DNA of 64,000 nucleotides from Streptomyces griseorubiginosus (GTDB lineage Bacteria > Actinomycetota > Actinomycetes > Streptomycetales > Streptomycetaceae), in contig NZ_KQ948734.1 of assembly GCF_001514195.1 (NCBI RefSeq), positions 526,462-590,461 on the forward strand. The letters are read 5' to 3'. The notes below the pieces were generated by a model, which worked only from the letters and a program-made list of their open reading frames with translations, did no database searches and was not told where the DNA came from. Numbering within the stretch: the first letter of the stretch is position 1; each line of letters starts with the position of its first letter. Shown here piece by piece: positions 1 to 6,959 of this stretch. The position numbers and the translations under genes were made by a program.

Positions 1-994
1 GCAAAAACGCCAGCCAGAAGCGCAGATACGGGTCGGCGGTCCGGTAGCGCTTGTTCTTGCTGTCCGGTTTGACGGACAGCGGGAGGTCGGCTGTCAGAAC
101 TCGCTTGTCCTGAAGGGTCGCCAACAGCGGGGAAAGCGTGCCGGACGGCAGCGCTCCACCACCGCCGGCCTGCGCGGCGATCGCGCTGAACGTCCGCTCG
201 CCACTGCCGACCGCTTCCAGTACGGCCCGTGAGTGCGACGCCTCAGGGAACTCGCCCAAGAGGGAGAGCTCGCCGGCCACCAGCAGGGGAGACAGGGGGT
301 TGGTGACGGAAGCCCGGAGGAAGTCGGTACGGCTCATTCCCGGACGCCATGACTGCACGATCTCAGGGAAGCCCCCGGTGATCAGCTGCGCATCCACCGC
401 GTCTGCCGCGTCCAACTCGGTCATGGCTTGCACGTCGGCCAGGTTCAGGGGTCGGACGGTCATCTTCGTCGCCCGACCGAAAAACGGCCGTCCGTACGAC
501 TGCAACGACTCCATCACCGACACGTCGCTGCCGACGAGCAGGAGCAGCACCGGCTTCGTCGACAGGTGGCGGTCCCAGACGGTCTGGAGCGCGCCCTCGA
601 ATTCCTGGTCCTGCTCGACCAGCCAGGGCACCTCATCGATAACGGCGATGCTGGGCGAGTCGTCGGCAACCGCAAGCGACAGTGAGCGCAGGGCCTGGTT
701 CCAGTCCTGCGCCTGGAGACCGGCGACCAGTTCCGCCGCCGGCAGCGGGGACTGCGCAAGAATCGCGGTGAACTCGGCACGCTCGGTCACAGGGTTGCGG
801 CCCCTGGTGGCCTGAAAGACCACATACGGCACCCCCGAGCGGTCACAGAACTCCTGGACCAGCCGGGACTTCCCGACCCGCCGTCGGCCCGTCATGATCA
901 CGGCCCGACCCCTGGTGGCGCCACTGCCCTGCATCACCGACTCGAGCTGCTCACGCAAGTGCGCGAGGTCTGTGGCCCGACCACGGAACTCCAC
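1..994 (-). CDS. AAA-type ATPase with DUF234-like C-terminal region, partial (3' end outside window)
   Basis: About 331 codons lie in the window; the gene continues past base 1. Numbered from GTG 994, Walker A GRRRVGKS is at residues 36-43 and a Walker B strand ending IDE at about 110-115. Near the in-window end, a K..YRTADPYLRFWLAF block resembles the DUF234 tail of archaeal-type/DUF4143-like ATPases. GTG 994 is preferred because GCGAGG lies eight bases upstream; an in-frame ATG at 1054 would add 20 residues including a TTA codon. Cellular role of this family is not established; it could be a stand-alone ATPase or a toxin-antitoxin-like partner. Its neighbour is a methyltransferase on the same strand, not obviously linked. 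Confidence 0.8.
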   Translation of the reverse strand, partial: MEFRGRATDLAHLREQLESVMQGSGATRGRAVIMTGRRRVGKSRLVQEFCDRSGVPYVVFQATRGRNPVTERAEFTAILAQSPLPAAELVAGLQAQDWNQALRSLSLAVADDSPSIAVIDEVPWLVEQDQEFEGALQTVWDRHLSTKPVLLLLVGSDVSVMESLQSYGRPFFGRATKMTVRPLNLADVQAMTELDAADAVDAQLITGGFPEIVQSWRPGMSRTDFLRASVTNPLSPLLVAGELSLLGEFPEASHSRAVLEAVGSGERTFSAIAAQAGGGGALPSGTLSPLLATLQDKRVLTADLPLSVKPDSKNKRYRTADPYLRFWLAFL

Positions 995-1020
995 GAAAGC
1001 GACCTCGCTTAAGGTAGATC

Positions 1021-1046
1021 CAATCTTACGTAGATTGAATCTTACT
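1021..1046. promoter_or_regulatory. AT-rich dyad and direct repeats upstream of the AAA ATPase
   Basis: In an otherwise GC-rich sequence this patch carries CAATC-N7-GATTG (1021-1037, with TACGTA at its centre) and the octamer AATCTTAC twice (1022-1029 and 1038-1045, 16 bp apart). If the ATPase starts at GTG 994 the patch is in its promoter region, which suits a promoter or operator. If the ATG at 1054 is used it would be coding. Function is inferred only from composition and symmetry. Confidence 0.4.
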
Positions 1047-1084
1047 TTAGCCATGCCAGCCTTGCCAGCACGTCCGAAGCCGTC

Positions 1085-1753
1085 CTACGCCGGTTTCCTC
1101 GCCACCAGGTATGCCCGGGACAGCTTCTCCTCGCCGAGGGGCTCTCTGAGGACGCGGAGGACCACCTCCAGGCCCGCCTCGGCCAGCGGCTCTGCCACCG
1201 CCTCCGGTGCGCGGAGCCAGTAGTCCAGGGAGATCTTGTGGCCGAAGCGTTCGTCGAGGTGCATGCGGGTGCCGCCGGGCTCGTACTGGAAGCCGATCAG
1301 GGCGTGGGCGCCGGGGGCGAGGACTCGGTGGAACTCCGCGAAGGCCGTCGGGAGGTGGTCGTCGGGGACGTGGATGATCGAATAGAGGGCTGTGATGCCG
1401 CCGAGCGTCTCCGACGGCAGGTCCAGCGATGTCATCGAGCCCACGTGGAAGCGGAGGTCCGGGTGAGCCCGGCGAGCGAGTTCCACCATCTTCGGGGAGA
1501 CGTCCACGCCGAAGACCGGGACACCGAGGTCGTGGAGCGCCGCGGTCACGTGTCCCGGGCCGCTGCCGACATCGGCCACCGGGCCCTTCCCCTGCTCCTG
1601 CACCAACTCCGCGAAGCCGGTGATCTGGGCTCTGTCCAGCGTGGGGATGCCGGCCCAGTCGGAGAACTGCTCGGTGTAGGGCTCGGCGATCGTGTCGTAC
1701 GCGGTGCGGGTGGCCCGTATGAAGTCGGGGGTCTCGGCGTTCACGGGCTGCAC
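1085..1753 (-). CDS. class I SAM-dependent methyltransferase
   Basis: This 222-residue protein is the usual size for a small Rossmann-fold methyltransferase. Motif I, VADVGSGPGH at residues 59-68, is the S-adenosylmethionine loop; the following strand ends in GVDVSPKMVELAR, where the acidic residue would hold the ribose. A helix-rich N-terminus and a C-terminal YLVARK strand complete the fold. It is predicted to be cytosolic. The methyl acceptor cannot be read from the sequence. It starts at ATG 1753 and lies 44 bases beyond the stop of the DUF397 gene on the same strand, so it may be co-transcribed with the regulatory trio upstream. Family assignment is firm; substrate unknown. Confidence 0.85.
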   Translation of the reverse strand: MQPVNAETPDFIRATRTAYDTIAEPYTEQFSDWAGIPTLDRAQITGFAELVQEQGKGPVADVGSGPGHVTAALHDLGVPVFGVDVSPKMVELARRAHPDLRFHVGSMTSLDLPSETLGGITALYSIIHVPDDHLPTAFAEFHRVLAPGAHALIGFQYEPGGTRMHLDERFGHKISLDYWLRAPEAVAEPLAEAGLEVVLRVLREPLGEEKLSRAYLVARKPA

Positions 1754-1797
1754 CCTAGTAGGGCGTCACAGGGTGGCGGGTGGAGTTTCCCTGACGG

Positions 1798-1998
1798 TCA
1801 TCGGGGGTTGGGGTGTGGGGACTTCAGAGCTTCGAGGAAGGTCGTGAAGGTATCGGCCGGGAAGGTGAGGGTGGCCCTGGTCGGGGTCTTGGAGTCGCGG
1901 ATGGCTATCTGGGTGGGGCGAATGGCGATCTCTACGCAGGCGTTGCCGTCGCCGCCGCCGGAGTAGGACGACTTCCGCCAGTGCTCGCGTGTGCTCAT
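1798..1998 (-). CDS. DUF397 small protein, regulatory partner of the adjacent Xre protein
   Basis: A 66-residue protein containing the DUF397 signature: WRKSSYSGGGDGNACVEIA near the N-terminus and a later IAIRDSKTP strand. Proteins of this family sit next to Scr1/WhiJ-type Xre regulators in Streptomyces and are thought to antagonise or modulate them. ATG 1998 is chosen because GAGG lies seven bases upstream; a GTG at 2010 overlaps the stop region of the upstream regulator and would add four residues. The immediate position behind the Xre gene implies translational coupling. Cysteine in the NACVE motif is conserved in the family. Biochemical role is inferred from context. Confidence 0.88.
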   Translation of the reverse strand: MSTREHWRKSSYSGGGDGNACVEIAIRPTQIAIRDSKTPTRATLTFPADTFTTFLEALKSPHPNPR

Positions 1999-2006
1999 CA
2001 GATACC

Positions 2007-2861
2007 TCACAGTTCCTTGGCCAGATTGTGGATCAGGTCGCGTGACTGTTCGGGGTCGAGTGACGCAGCTTCTACTCTACGGAAGAGTGTTCGGAATACG
2101 CCGAGTTGGGCCTCGGTGTCGATGAACGCCGTGCTGTGGGGTCCGTCGCGGACGACCGTGTCCAGTTTCGGGATGTTGCCACCGGCGTAGATCATCGCGC
2201 TGCCGGTGTCGTCGAAGCGCTCCAAGGCGAATGGGATGACTCGCACGGTGATGTGGTCAGCTTCTGAAAGCTCCAGGATGCTGGCGAGCTGGGTCTGTGA
2301 GGTGGCCCGGCCGCCGACCCTCATGCGTAGTGCTGCTTCGTGAATCACTGAACGGTAGGGGGTCGGCGTCGGCCCTTCGAGGATCACTCGCCGCTGCCTG
2401 CGATGCCGTACGCGCAACTCCCGGTCTTCGGTTGAGAGTTCTGGGATGCGGGTCGAGAAGAGTGCCCGTGCGTAGTCCTCGGTCTGTAGGAGGCCGGATA
2501 CCTGCAGCAGGTCCACGTCCCAACGGAAGGTGGCGTTGTGTTCCAGCTCGGCGAGGTCCAGGAACGGCCGGGGCAACTGGTCCCGGTACTCCTCCCACCA
2601 GCCGCGCGTCCGGTCGGTGGCCATCTGCACCAGGGCTGCGATCAGTTCCTCGTCGGTGCAGGCGTAGTTCGCTGCCATGCTGCGCAGGCGTTTCTCGCTC
2701 ACCCCGGTCTGGGCGAATTCGATCTGGCTGATCTGGCCTGAACTCACCCCGAGCAGGGCTGCCGCCTCCCGTCCACTGAAGCCGGCCTCCTCTCGCAGCC
2801 TGCGAAGTTCGGTTCCCAGTCGCATCTGCCGTGCGGTGGGTTCCGGCCTCAGTCCCGCCAT
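2007..2861 (-). CDS. Xre-family transcriptional regulator with DUF5753 (Scr1/WhiJ-like)
   Basis: The 284-residue product begins with a helix-turn-helix (LGTELRRLREEAGFSGREAAALLGVSSGQISQIE, about residues 14-47), followed by a long C-terminal DUF5753 region with the GLLQTEDYARAL block typical of actinobacterial regulators paired with DUF397 proteins. ATG 2861 is selected because GAGGAGC sits just upstream; an upstream in-frame start at 2933 would run into the palindromic operator. The gene is divergent from the HATPase gene at 3066. The three together match the WhiJ/AbaA-type clusters that affect Streptomyces differentiation and antibiotic production. Likely autoregulated through the palindrome at 2933-2952 (inference). 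Confidence 0.9.
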   Translation of the reverse strand: MAGLRPEPTARQMRLGTELRRLREEAGFSGREAAALLGVSSGQISQIEFAQTGVSEKRLRSMAANYACTDEELIAALVQMATDRTRGWWEEYRDQLPRPFLDLAELEHNATFRWDVDLLQVSGLLQTEDYARALFSTRIPELSTEDRELRVRHRRQRRVILEGPTPTPYRSVIHEAALRMRVGGRATSQTQLASILELSEADHITVRVIPFALERFDDTGSAMIYAGGNIPKLDTVVRDGPHSTAFIDTEAQLGVFRTLFRRVEAASLDPEQSRDLIHNLAKEL

Positions 2862-2932
2862 GGGGTGCTCCTCGGAATCAACACGCCCACGGGCGCGACT
2901 CGTTCGGGTCCAGTTTACGCGGTTTGATTGCA

Positions 2933-2952
2933 AGACCTGGAATTCCAGGTCT
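2933..2952. promoter_or_regulatory. perfect 20-bp palindrome, probable operator of the Xre/HATPase divergon
   Basis: AGACCTGGAATTCCAGGTCT is a perfect inverted repeat with no spacer, centred on AATT. It lies 72 bp upstream of the Xre start and 114 bp upstream of the HATPase start, inside the only intergenic space of the divergent pair. Binding by the Xre protein is inferred from placement and symmetry. Confidence 0.6.
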
Positions 2953-3065
2953 ACCGTCAGTCACGTAACGCACACTCTGCGGAAGTGCACCGCTCTGTCC
3001 TGCCGTGACTGAGGCGGCACCGCCACCGCGCCCAAACACCCCTACCACTGAAGTGGAGTTGATCC

Positions 3066-3467
3066 GTGCCCGAAAACGAACCCTGGGAGTACACCCTGTA
3101 CATCCCCAACGACCCCCGAGCTGTCACCGTCGCCCGCCGAACCCTCCGGCTCATCCTCACGATGCACGGGCTGATCCGGCTCGTCGACACCGCTGAACTC
3201 CTCGCCGCCGAGCTGGTCTCCAATGCCGTACGGCATACGAAAGGGCCCGCTGCGTTGAGGGTGCGGTGGTCGGCCGGGGTGTTGCGGATCGGGGCCTGGG
3301 ATGCGGATCCTCGACCTCCCGAGCCGCCCGGGGAGTTCGGGGTGATGGAGGAGGGCGGGAGGGGGCTCGCGATGGTCCAGGCCTGTGCGGATCTGTGGGG
3401 GTGGCAGCCGTTGGCCCGGGGTGGGAGTCGGGGGAAGTTCGTGTGGTGTGAGCTGGGTGCTGCCTAG
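3066..3467 (+). CDS. RsbW/SpoIIAB-type ATP-binding protein (HATPase_c), anti-sigma-like
   Basis: A 133-residue single-domain GHKL ATPase. The N box is AELVSNAVRHT (about residues 47-57), a degenerate G1 box follows at WDADPRPP, and the G2 box EGGRGLAMV is at about 94-102. The size and lack of other domains match the stand-alone anti-sigma-factor kinases abundant in Streptomyces, which bind sigma factors or anti-anti-sigma proteins. GTG 3066 has GTGGAG seven bases upstream. It is divergent from the Xre/DUF397 pair, and such HATPase genes are regular members of WhiJ/AbaA-like clusters. Its partner cannot be named. No sigma factor lies next to it. Confidence 0.85.
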   Translation: MPENEPWEYTLYIPNDPRAVTVARRTLRLILTMHGLIRLVDTAELLAAELVSNAVRHTKGPAALRVRWSAGVLRIGAWDADPRPPEPPGEFGVMEEGGRGLAMVQACADLWGWQPLARGGSRGKFVWCELGAA

Positions 3468-4176
3468 CCTTGGATGTGCTGTCGGACCGCCCGCTTCTTT
3501 CGCAGTGTCGTGCCTCCGTGAGCCGAGTAAAGGGCGCTCCCGCGTCGCCTTCGGCGATGGCCCTCCGGGCCACCCTTGATTCGGCTCACTCCAGCACGGG
3601 GGAGAAGCGAGCGGGCGGCCGGGGGAGGGGCGGGGGTCCGGTGGGTTGGCTCTCGGGTCGTCGAGGTGGGGGCCGGGGTGTCGGGTGCGCGGTCGCGTGT
3701 GATGTGCGCTGAGGCCCGGTTCGGCGGCGAGCGGCCCGTGGGTGTCCGGGGCGGGCGGGCCGTGGGTGTGCACGGCTGGGCGGGCTCAGCCGGGTAGGTG
3801 AATCATCTCAAGCGGTCGCGACCCGGCCGGGGCGCCAGCCGTAGTGACGTAATCCATAAGCGGAGGTCGCTGGTGTGTGAGGGGCTGGCCCACCGCGCCG
3901 CTCACCTGCGACATCGCCCCCCACATCCGGCCGTGACCGTTCCGGTACGTCGTCCCCGGCTCGCCCCCGCCCCGTTCCGATCCCGTTTCGACAGATGAAC
4001 AGAACCACCGGGGGTATGCGCAGCATGGTATGTGTGGGAAAAGAGGTTCCTACCCACCTCAAAACGTATCCATGCGTCGCGCGGCCGAATTTTCTTCCCG
4101 GTGAGGGTTGAAGTTTTGTTGATCTCGGGTCGGTTGGTCGCCCCGGCGTCCTACCCTTTAGAGGGTGAAGCAACTG
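3468..4176. other. 709-bp gene-free stretch with one hairpin element
   Basis: The reading frames here have neither convincing ribosome sites nor recognisable protein motifs, and codon-position GC is not protein-like. The first part holds the nested hairpin element at 3485-3622. The rest (3623-4176) drifts from very G-rich to distinctly more AT-rich near 4020-4140, which is presumably the promoter region of the M20 gene; no clear -35/-10 pair can be assigned. Confidence 0.6.
3485..3622. repeat. nested inverted-repeat (hairpin/MITE-like) element
   Basis: A core from 3518 to 3589 is bounded by GTGAGCCGA and TCGGCTCAC, with AAAGGG/CCCTT continuing inward and two small hairpins inside (CGCCTTCGGCG and GGCCCTCCGGGCC). 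Outside the core, GACCGCCCGC on the left and GCGGGCGGCC on the right extend an imperfect pairing to about 138 bp. It follows the HATPase gene closely and might serve as a terminator. No coding capacity or target-site duplication was recognised. Confidence 0.5.
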
Positions 4177-5397
4177 ATGTCACTGGAGTCCGAGGTCGAT
4201 CTGCCCGGGGAAGCCGTGCTTCCCGGCGTGCTGAGTGACGCGCTGCACGCCGAACTCGTCCACTTCCGTCGTGACCTGCACATGCACCCGGAACTCGGCA
4301 ACCAGGAGTTCCGTACCACCGCGGCGATCAAGGAGCGGCTGGAGCGGGCCGGGCTGAAGCCCCGCGTGCTGGCCATGGGGACCGGGCTCGTCTGTGACAT
4401 CGGCGAGTGGGACGGGCAGCGGCCCATGCTCGCGCTGCGGGCCGACATCGACGGACTGCCCATCCCGGACACGAAGACCGAGTGCTCGTACCGGTCGACG
4501 GTGCCGGATCGCGCGCACGCCTGTGGGCATGACGTTCATACGACCGTCGTACTGGGGGCCGGTCTCGTGCTCGCCGAGCTGGACAGGAAGGGGCTGCTGC
4601 CCCGGCCCGTACGGCTGCTCTTCCAGCCCGCCGAGGAAGTGCTGCCCGGCGGCGCCGCCGACGCCATCGACTGCGGGGTGCTGGAAGGCGTCGGGAAGAT
4701 CATCGCCGTGCACTGCGACCCCCGCGTCGACGCCGGGAAGATCGGGCTGCGGACCGGTGCCATCACCTCCGCCTGCGACCGGCTGGAGATCGCGCTGAAC
4801 GGCCCCGGCGGGCACACCGCCCGGCCGCACCTCACCACCGACCTCGTCACCGCCGCCGCCCGCGTCGTCACCGACGTGCCCGCGATCGTCGGCCGGCGCG
4901 TCGACACCCGGGCCGGGCTCGCCGTGACCTGGGGGCGGATCGAGTCCGGGCACGCTCCGAACGTCATCCCGCAGCACGCCGAGCTCTCCGGGACCGTGCG
5001 CTGCCTGGACCTGGACACCTGGCGGCTGGCCCCGGACGTCGTCGTGGCCGCGATCGACGAGGTCGCCAATCTGCACGGGGCCAAGTCCGAGATCAACTAC
5101 GTGCGCGGTGTCCCTCCGGTCGTCAACGACGCCGAGGTGACCGGGCTGATCCGTGCGGCCATGACGGCCCGGCGCGGAGCCGACTCCGTCGAGAGCACCG
5201 AGCAGAGCCTCGGCGGCGAGGACTTCTCCTGGTACCTCCAGCAGGTGCCGGGCGCCATGGCCCGCCTCGGGGTGCGGACGCCGGGTGAGCGGACCGTGCG
5301 CGACCTCCACCAGGGCGACTTCGACGCCGACGAGTCCGCGATCACCGTCGGCGTGGAGATGTTCACGGCGGCGGCCCTGCTCGACGCCGCCCTCTGA
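4177..5397 (+). CDS. M20 family metallo-amidohydrolase (AmiA/hippuricase-like)
   Basis: A 406-residue cytosolic zinc amidohydrolase of the M20D type. The RRDLHMHPELGNQE start block and the metal motif HACGHDVH (HACGHD at residues 114-119) are clear, as is QPAEE near 150-154 with the catalytic and metal-binding glutamates. A later GGHTARPH block belongs to the dimerisation/catalytic lid, and GGEDFSWYLQ near the C-terminus holds the last ligand region. Such enzymes cleave N-acyl or N-carbamoyl amino acids or indole-amide conjugates; the substrate is not predictable here. ATG 4177 is used; the GTG at 4165 lacks room for a ribosome site. A terminator follows at 5458. Confidence 0.88.
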   Translation: MSLESEVDLPGEAVLPGVLSDALHAELVHFRRDLHMHPELGNQEFRTTAAIKERLERAGLKPRVLAMGTGLVCDIGEWDGQRPMLALRADIDGLPIPDTKTECSYRSTVPDRAHACGHDVHTTVVLGAGLVLAELDRKGLLPRPVRLLFQPAEEVLPGGAADAIDCGVLEGVGKIIAVHCDPRVDAGKIGLRTGAITSACDRLEIALNGPGGHTARPHLTTDLVTAAARVVTDVPAIVGRRVDTRAGLAVTWGRIESGHAPNVIPQHAELSGTVRCLDLDTWRLAPDVVVAAIDEVANLHGAKSEINYVRGVPPVVNDAEVTGLIRAAMTARRGADSVESTEQSLGGEDFSWYLQQVPGAMARLGVRTPGERTVRDLHQGDFDADESAITVGVEMFTAAALLDAAL

Positions 5398-5445
5398 TCC
5401 CACCCTGAAGCCTCTGCTCCCACCCTGAAGGCCTCTGATCCCGCC
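5391..5445. repeat. 20-21 bp tandem repeat starting at the M20 stop codon
   Basis: The unit CCTCTGATCCCACCCTGAAG, which includes the TGA stop of the amidohydrolase, is followed by a second near-identical unit (5411-5431) and a partial third. It resembles the stop-anchored arrays at 18228 and 20831. Confidence 0.6.
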
Positions 5446-5457
5446 CCGACGAAGACG

Positions 5458-5479
5458 AACGGCCCCCTCGGGGGCCGTT
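5458..5479 (+). terminator. hairpin terminator after the M20 amidohydrolase gene
   Basis: AACGGCCCCC pairs with GGGGGCCGTT around a two-base loop (effectively a four-base CTCG-type loop). It lies about 60 bases after the stop codon. There is no U-tract, as is common in Streptomyces. Confidence 0.7.
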
Positions 5480-5614
5480 CCGCCGCCCGGCGCAACATGC
5501 TCGTAAGCCAATCGTGCACTCTTCGCAATCCAGGTGTGCGAAGGCCGAAGACCCTCAGTTCAGACGCTGTTTGCCTCGAATCGATAACGGCTTCGGAAGA
5601 GGTCTGTTTCCGAC

Positions 5615-5632
5615 ATCTACGCGCGTTACGAT
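5615..5632. promoter_or_regulatory. candidate nucleoside-regulon operator upstream of the BMP lipoprotein
   Basis: ATCTACGCGCGTTACGAT contains CTACGCGCGT, ten bases of the CTACGCGCGTAG palindrome seen upstream of add, deoC and the purine nucleoside phosphorylase gene. The right arm is degenerate here. It lies about 100 bp before the lipoprotein start, farther than the other sites. This is the weakest member of the set. Confidence 0.45.
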
Positions 5633-5732
5633 GCCGCGAAGCCGACGCCGCAGGGGCGTCCAGGCCCGAGCACTGGCATGGTGCTCACATGAAGCGCCGA
5701 CAAGGCGCTCAGGTCAGGTGAAGGAGCCTCCC

Positions 5733-6791
5733 GTGCGCCGGGTAGCCAAGCTTTCCGCTGCGTGTATCGCGACCGCAGCTCTCGCACTGACTGCCACCGC
5801 GTGTGGCAGCACCTCCTCCGAGAACGACAGCTCGTCCTCCTCCTCGTCTGGCGGCGGCAAGGGCGGCATCAAGATCGGTCTCGCCTACGACGTCGGCGGT
5901 CGTGGCGACCGTTCCTTCAACGACTCCGCCGCGCGCGGTGCCGACAAGGCCGCGAAGGAGTTCGACGGCTCCCTCAAGGAGCTGACCGCCAAGAGCTCCG
6001 ACACCGAGGCCGACCGCGAGCAGCGCCTGACCGACCTGGCGGACGCCGGCTACAACCCGATCGTGGCCGTCGGCTTCTCGTACGCCACCTCGGTCGACAA
6101 GGTCGCCGCGAAGTACCCGAAGGTCAGCTTCGGCCTCATCGACGCCGTCGCGAAGGCCAAGAACGTCGACAGCATCACCTTCACCGAGGAGCAGGGTTCC
6201 TACCTCGCCGGTGTCGCCGCGGCGCTGAAGACCAAGAAGGACCACGTCGGCTTCATCGGTGGCGTGGACACCCCGCTGATCAAGAAGTTCGAGGCGGGTT
6301 ACGCCCAGGGCGTCAAGGACACGAACCCCAAGGTCAAGGTCGACGTCCAGTACCTGACCCACGGCTCGGACTTCTCCGGCTTCGCCGACCCGGCCAAGGG
6401 CAAGGAGGCCGCGTCCGGCATGCTCGACAACGGCGTGGACGTGATCTACGCCGCGGCCGGCTCCTCCGGCAACGGCTCGATCGAGGCCGTCTCCGGCGTC
6501 AAGGGCGCCTGGGCCATCGGCGTGGACTCGGACCAGTACAACATCCCGGGTCTGAGCAAGTTCAAGAACTCGATCCTGACCTCCATGGTCAAGAACGTCG
6601 ACGTCGGCGTCTACGACTTCATCAAGTCCGTCCACGAGGACAAGCCGCTGACCGGCAACCAGATCTACTCCCTCGCCAAGGGCGGTGTCAGCCTCTCCAC
6701 CAGCGGTGGCTTCATCGACGACATCCAGCCCAAGCTGGACGAGGCGAAGAAGAAGATCGTCGACGGCACCATCACGGTCAAGACCAGCTGA
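5733..6791 (+). CDS. BMP family nucleoside-binding lipoprotein of an ABC importer
   Basis: A 352-residue substrate-binding lipoprotein of the BMP/Med/PnrA family, which delivers purine and pyrimidine nucleosides to ABC importers. GTG 5733 follows GAAGGAG. The signal peptide VRRVAKLSAACIATAALALT ends in a lipobox with acylated Cys24 and then a serine-rich linker. The mature protein begins IKIGLAYDVGGRGDRSFNDSA, the hallmark BMP opening, followed by SYLAGVAAALKTKKDHVGFIGG and DVIYAAAGSSGNG blocks. It heads a cluster with one ATPase, two permeases, cdd and deoA. A hairpin at 6817 separates it from the ATPase, which would allow the binding protein to be made in excess. Confidence 0.92.
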   Translation: MRRVAKLSAACIATAALALTATACGSTSSENDSSSSSSSGGGKGGIKIGLAYDVGGRGDRSFNDSAARGADKAAKEFDGSLKELTAKSSDTEADREQRLTDLADAGYNPIVAVGFSYATSVDKVAAKYPKVSFGLIDAVAKAKNVDSITFTEEQGSYLAGVAAALKTKKDHVGFIGGVDTPLIKKFEAGYAQGVKDTNPKVKVDVQYLTHGSDFSGFADPAKGKEAASGMLDNGVDVIYAAAGSSGNGSIEAVSGVKGAWAIGVDSDQYNIPGLSKFKNSILTSMVKNVDVGVYDFIKSVHEDKPLTGNQIYSLAKGGVSLSTSGGFIDDIQPKLDEAKKKIVDGTITVKTS

Positions 6792-6816
6792 CCTGACGGT
6801 TCCCGCCGGAACCCGG

Positions 6817-6856
6817 GCTCGGCGAGGGGGCCTCGACAGACCCCCTCGTCGAGCCA
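6817..6856 (+). terminator. hairpin between the binding protein and transporter genes
   Basis: GGCTCGGCGAGGGGG pairs with CCCCCTCGTCGAGCC (one mismatch) around a ten-base loop. It may act as a partial terminator or 3'-end stabiliser for the lipoprotein transcript, since the operator and start of the ABC ATPase gene follow directly. Confidence 0.65.
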
Positions 6857-6867
6857 TAACAATGTGT

Positions 6868-6894
6868 CAACTCTACGCGTGTAGCATGGAGTTG
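6868..6894. promoter_or_regulatory. nucleoside-regulon operator upstream of the ABC ATPase
   Basis: CTACGCGTGTAG at 6873-6884 is a one-base variant of CTACGCGCGTAG. It is nested in wider symmetry, CAACTC (6868-6873) and GAGTTG (6889-6894). It sits about 75 bp upstream of the ATPase start and suggests a second promoter for the transport and catabolic genes. Confidence 0.6.
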
Positions 6895-6959
6895 CCGCGC
6901 TAGCGTCGCCGACGCCTGCCCTCCCCTACGCAGCCCCTTTTCCCCGAGGAGAGTGCGCC

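Noticed and set aside
138..815. + strand frame at the left edge
   Set aside because: It is the mirror of the minus-strand AAA ATPase, whose Walker motifs are clear.
3600..4164. Short ORFs in the gene-free region before the amidohydrolase
   Set aside because: No ribosome sites, no motifs, and frames are low-complexity Arg/Gly/Ala.
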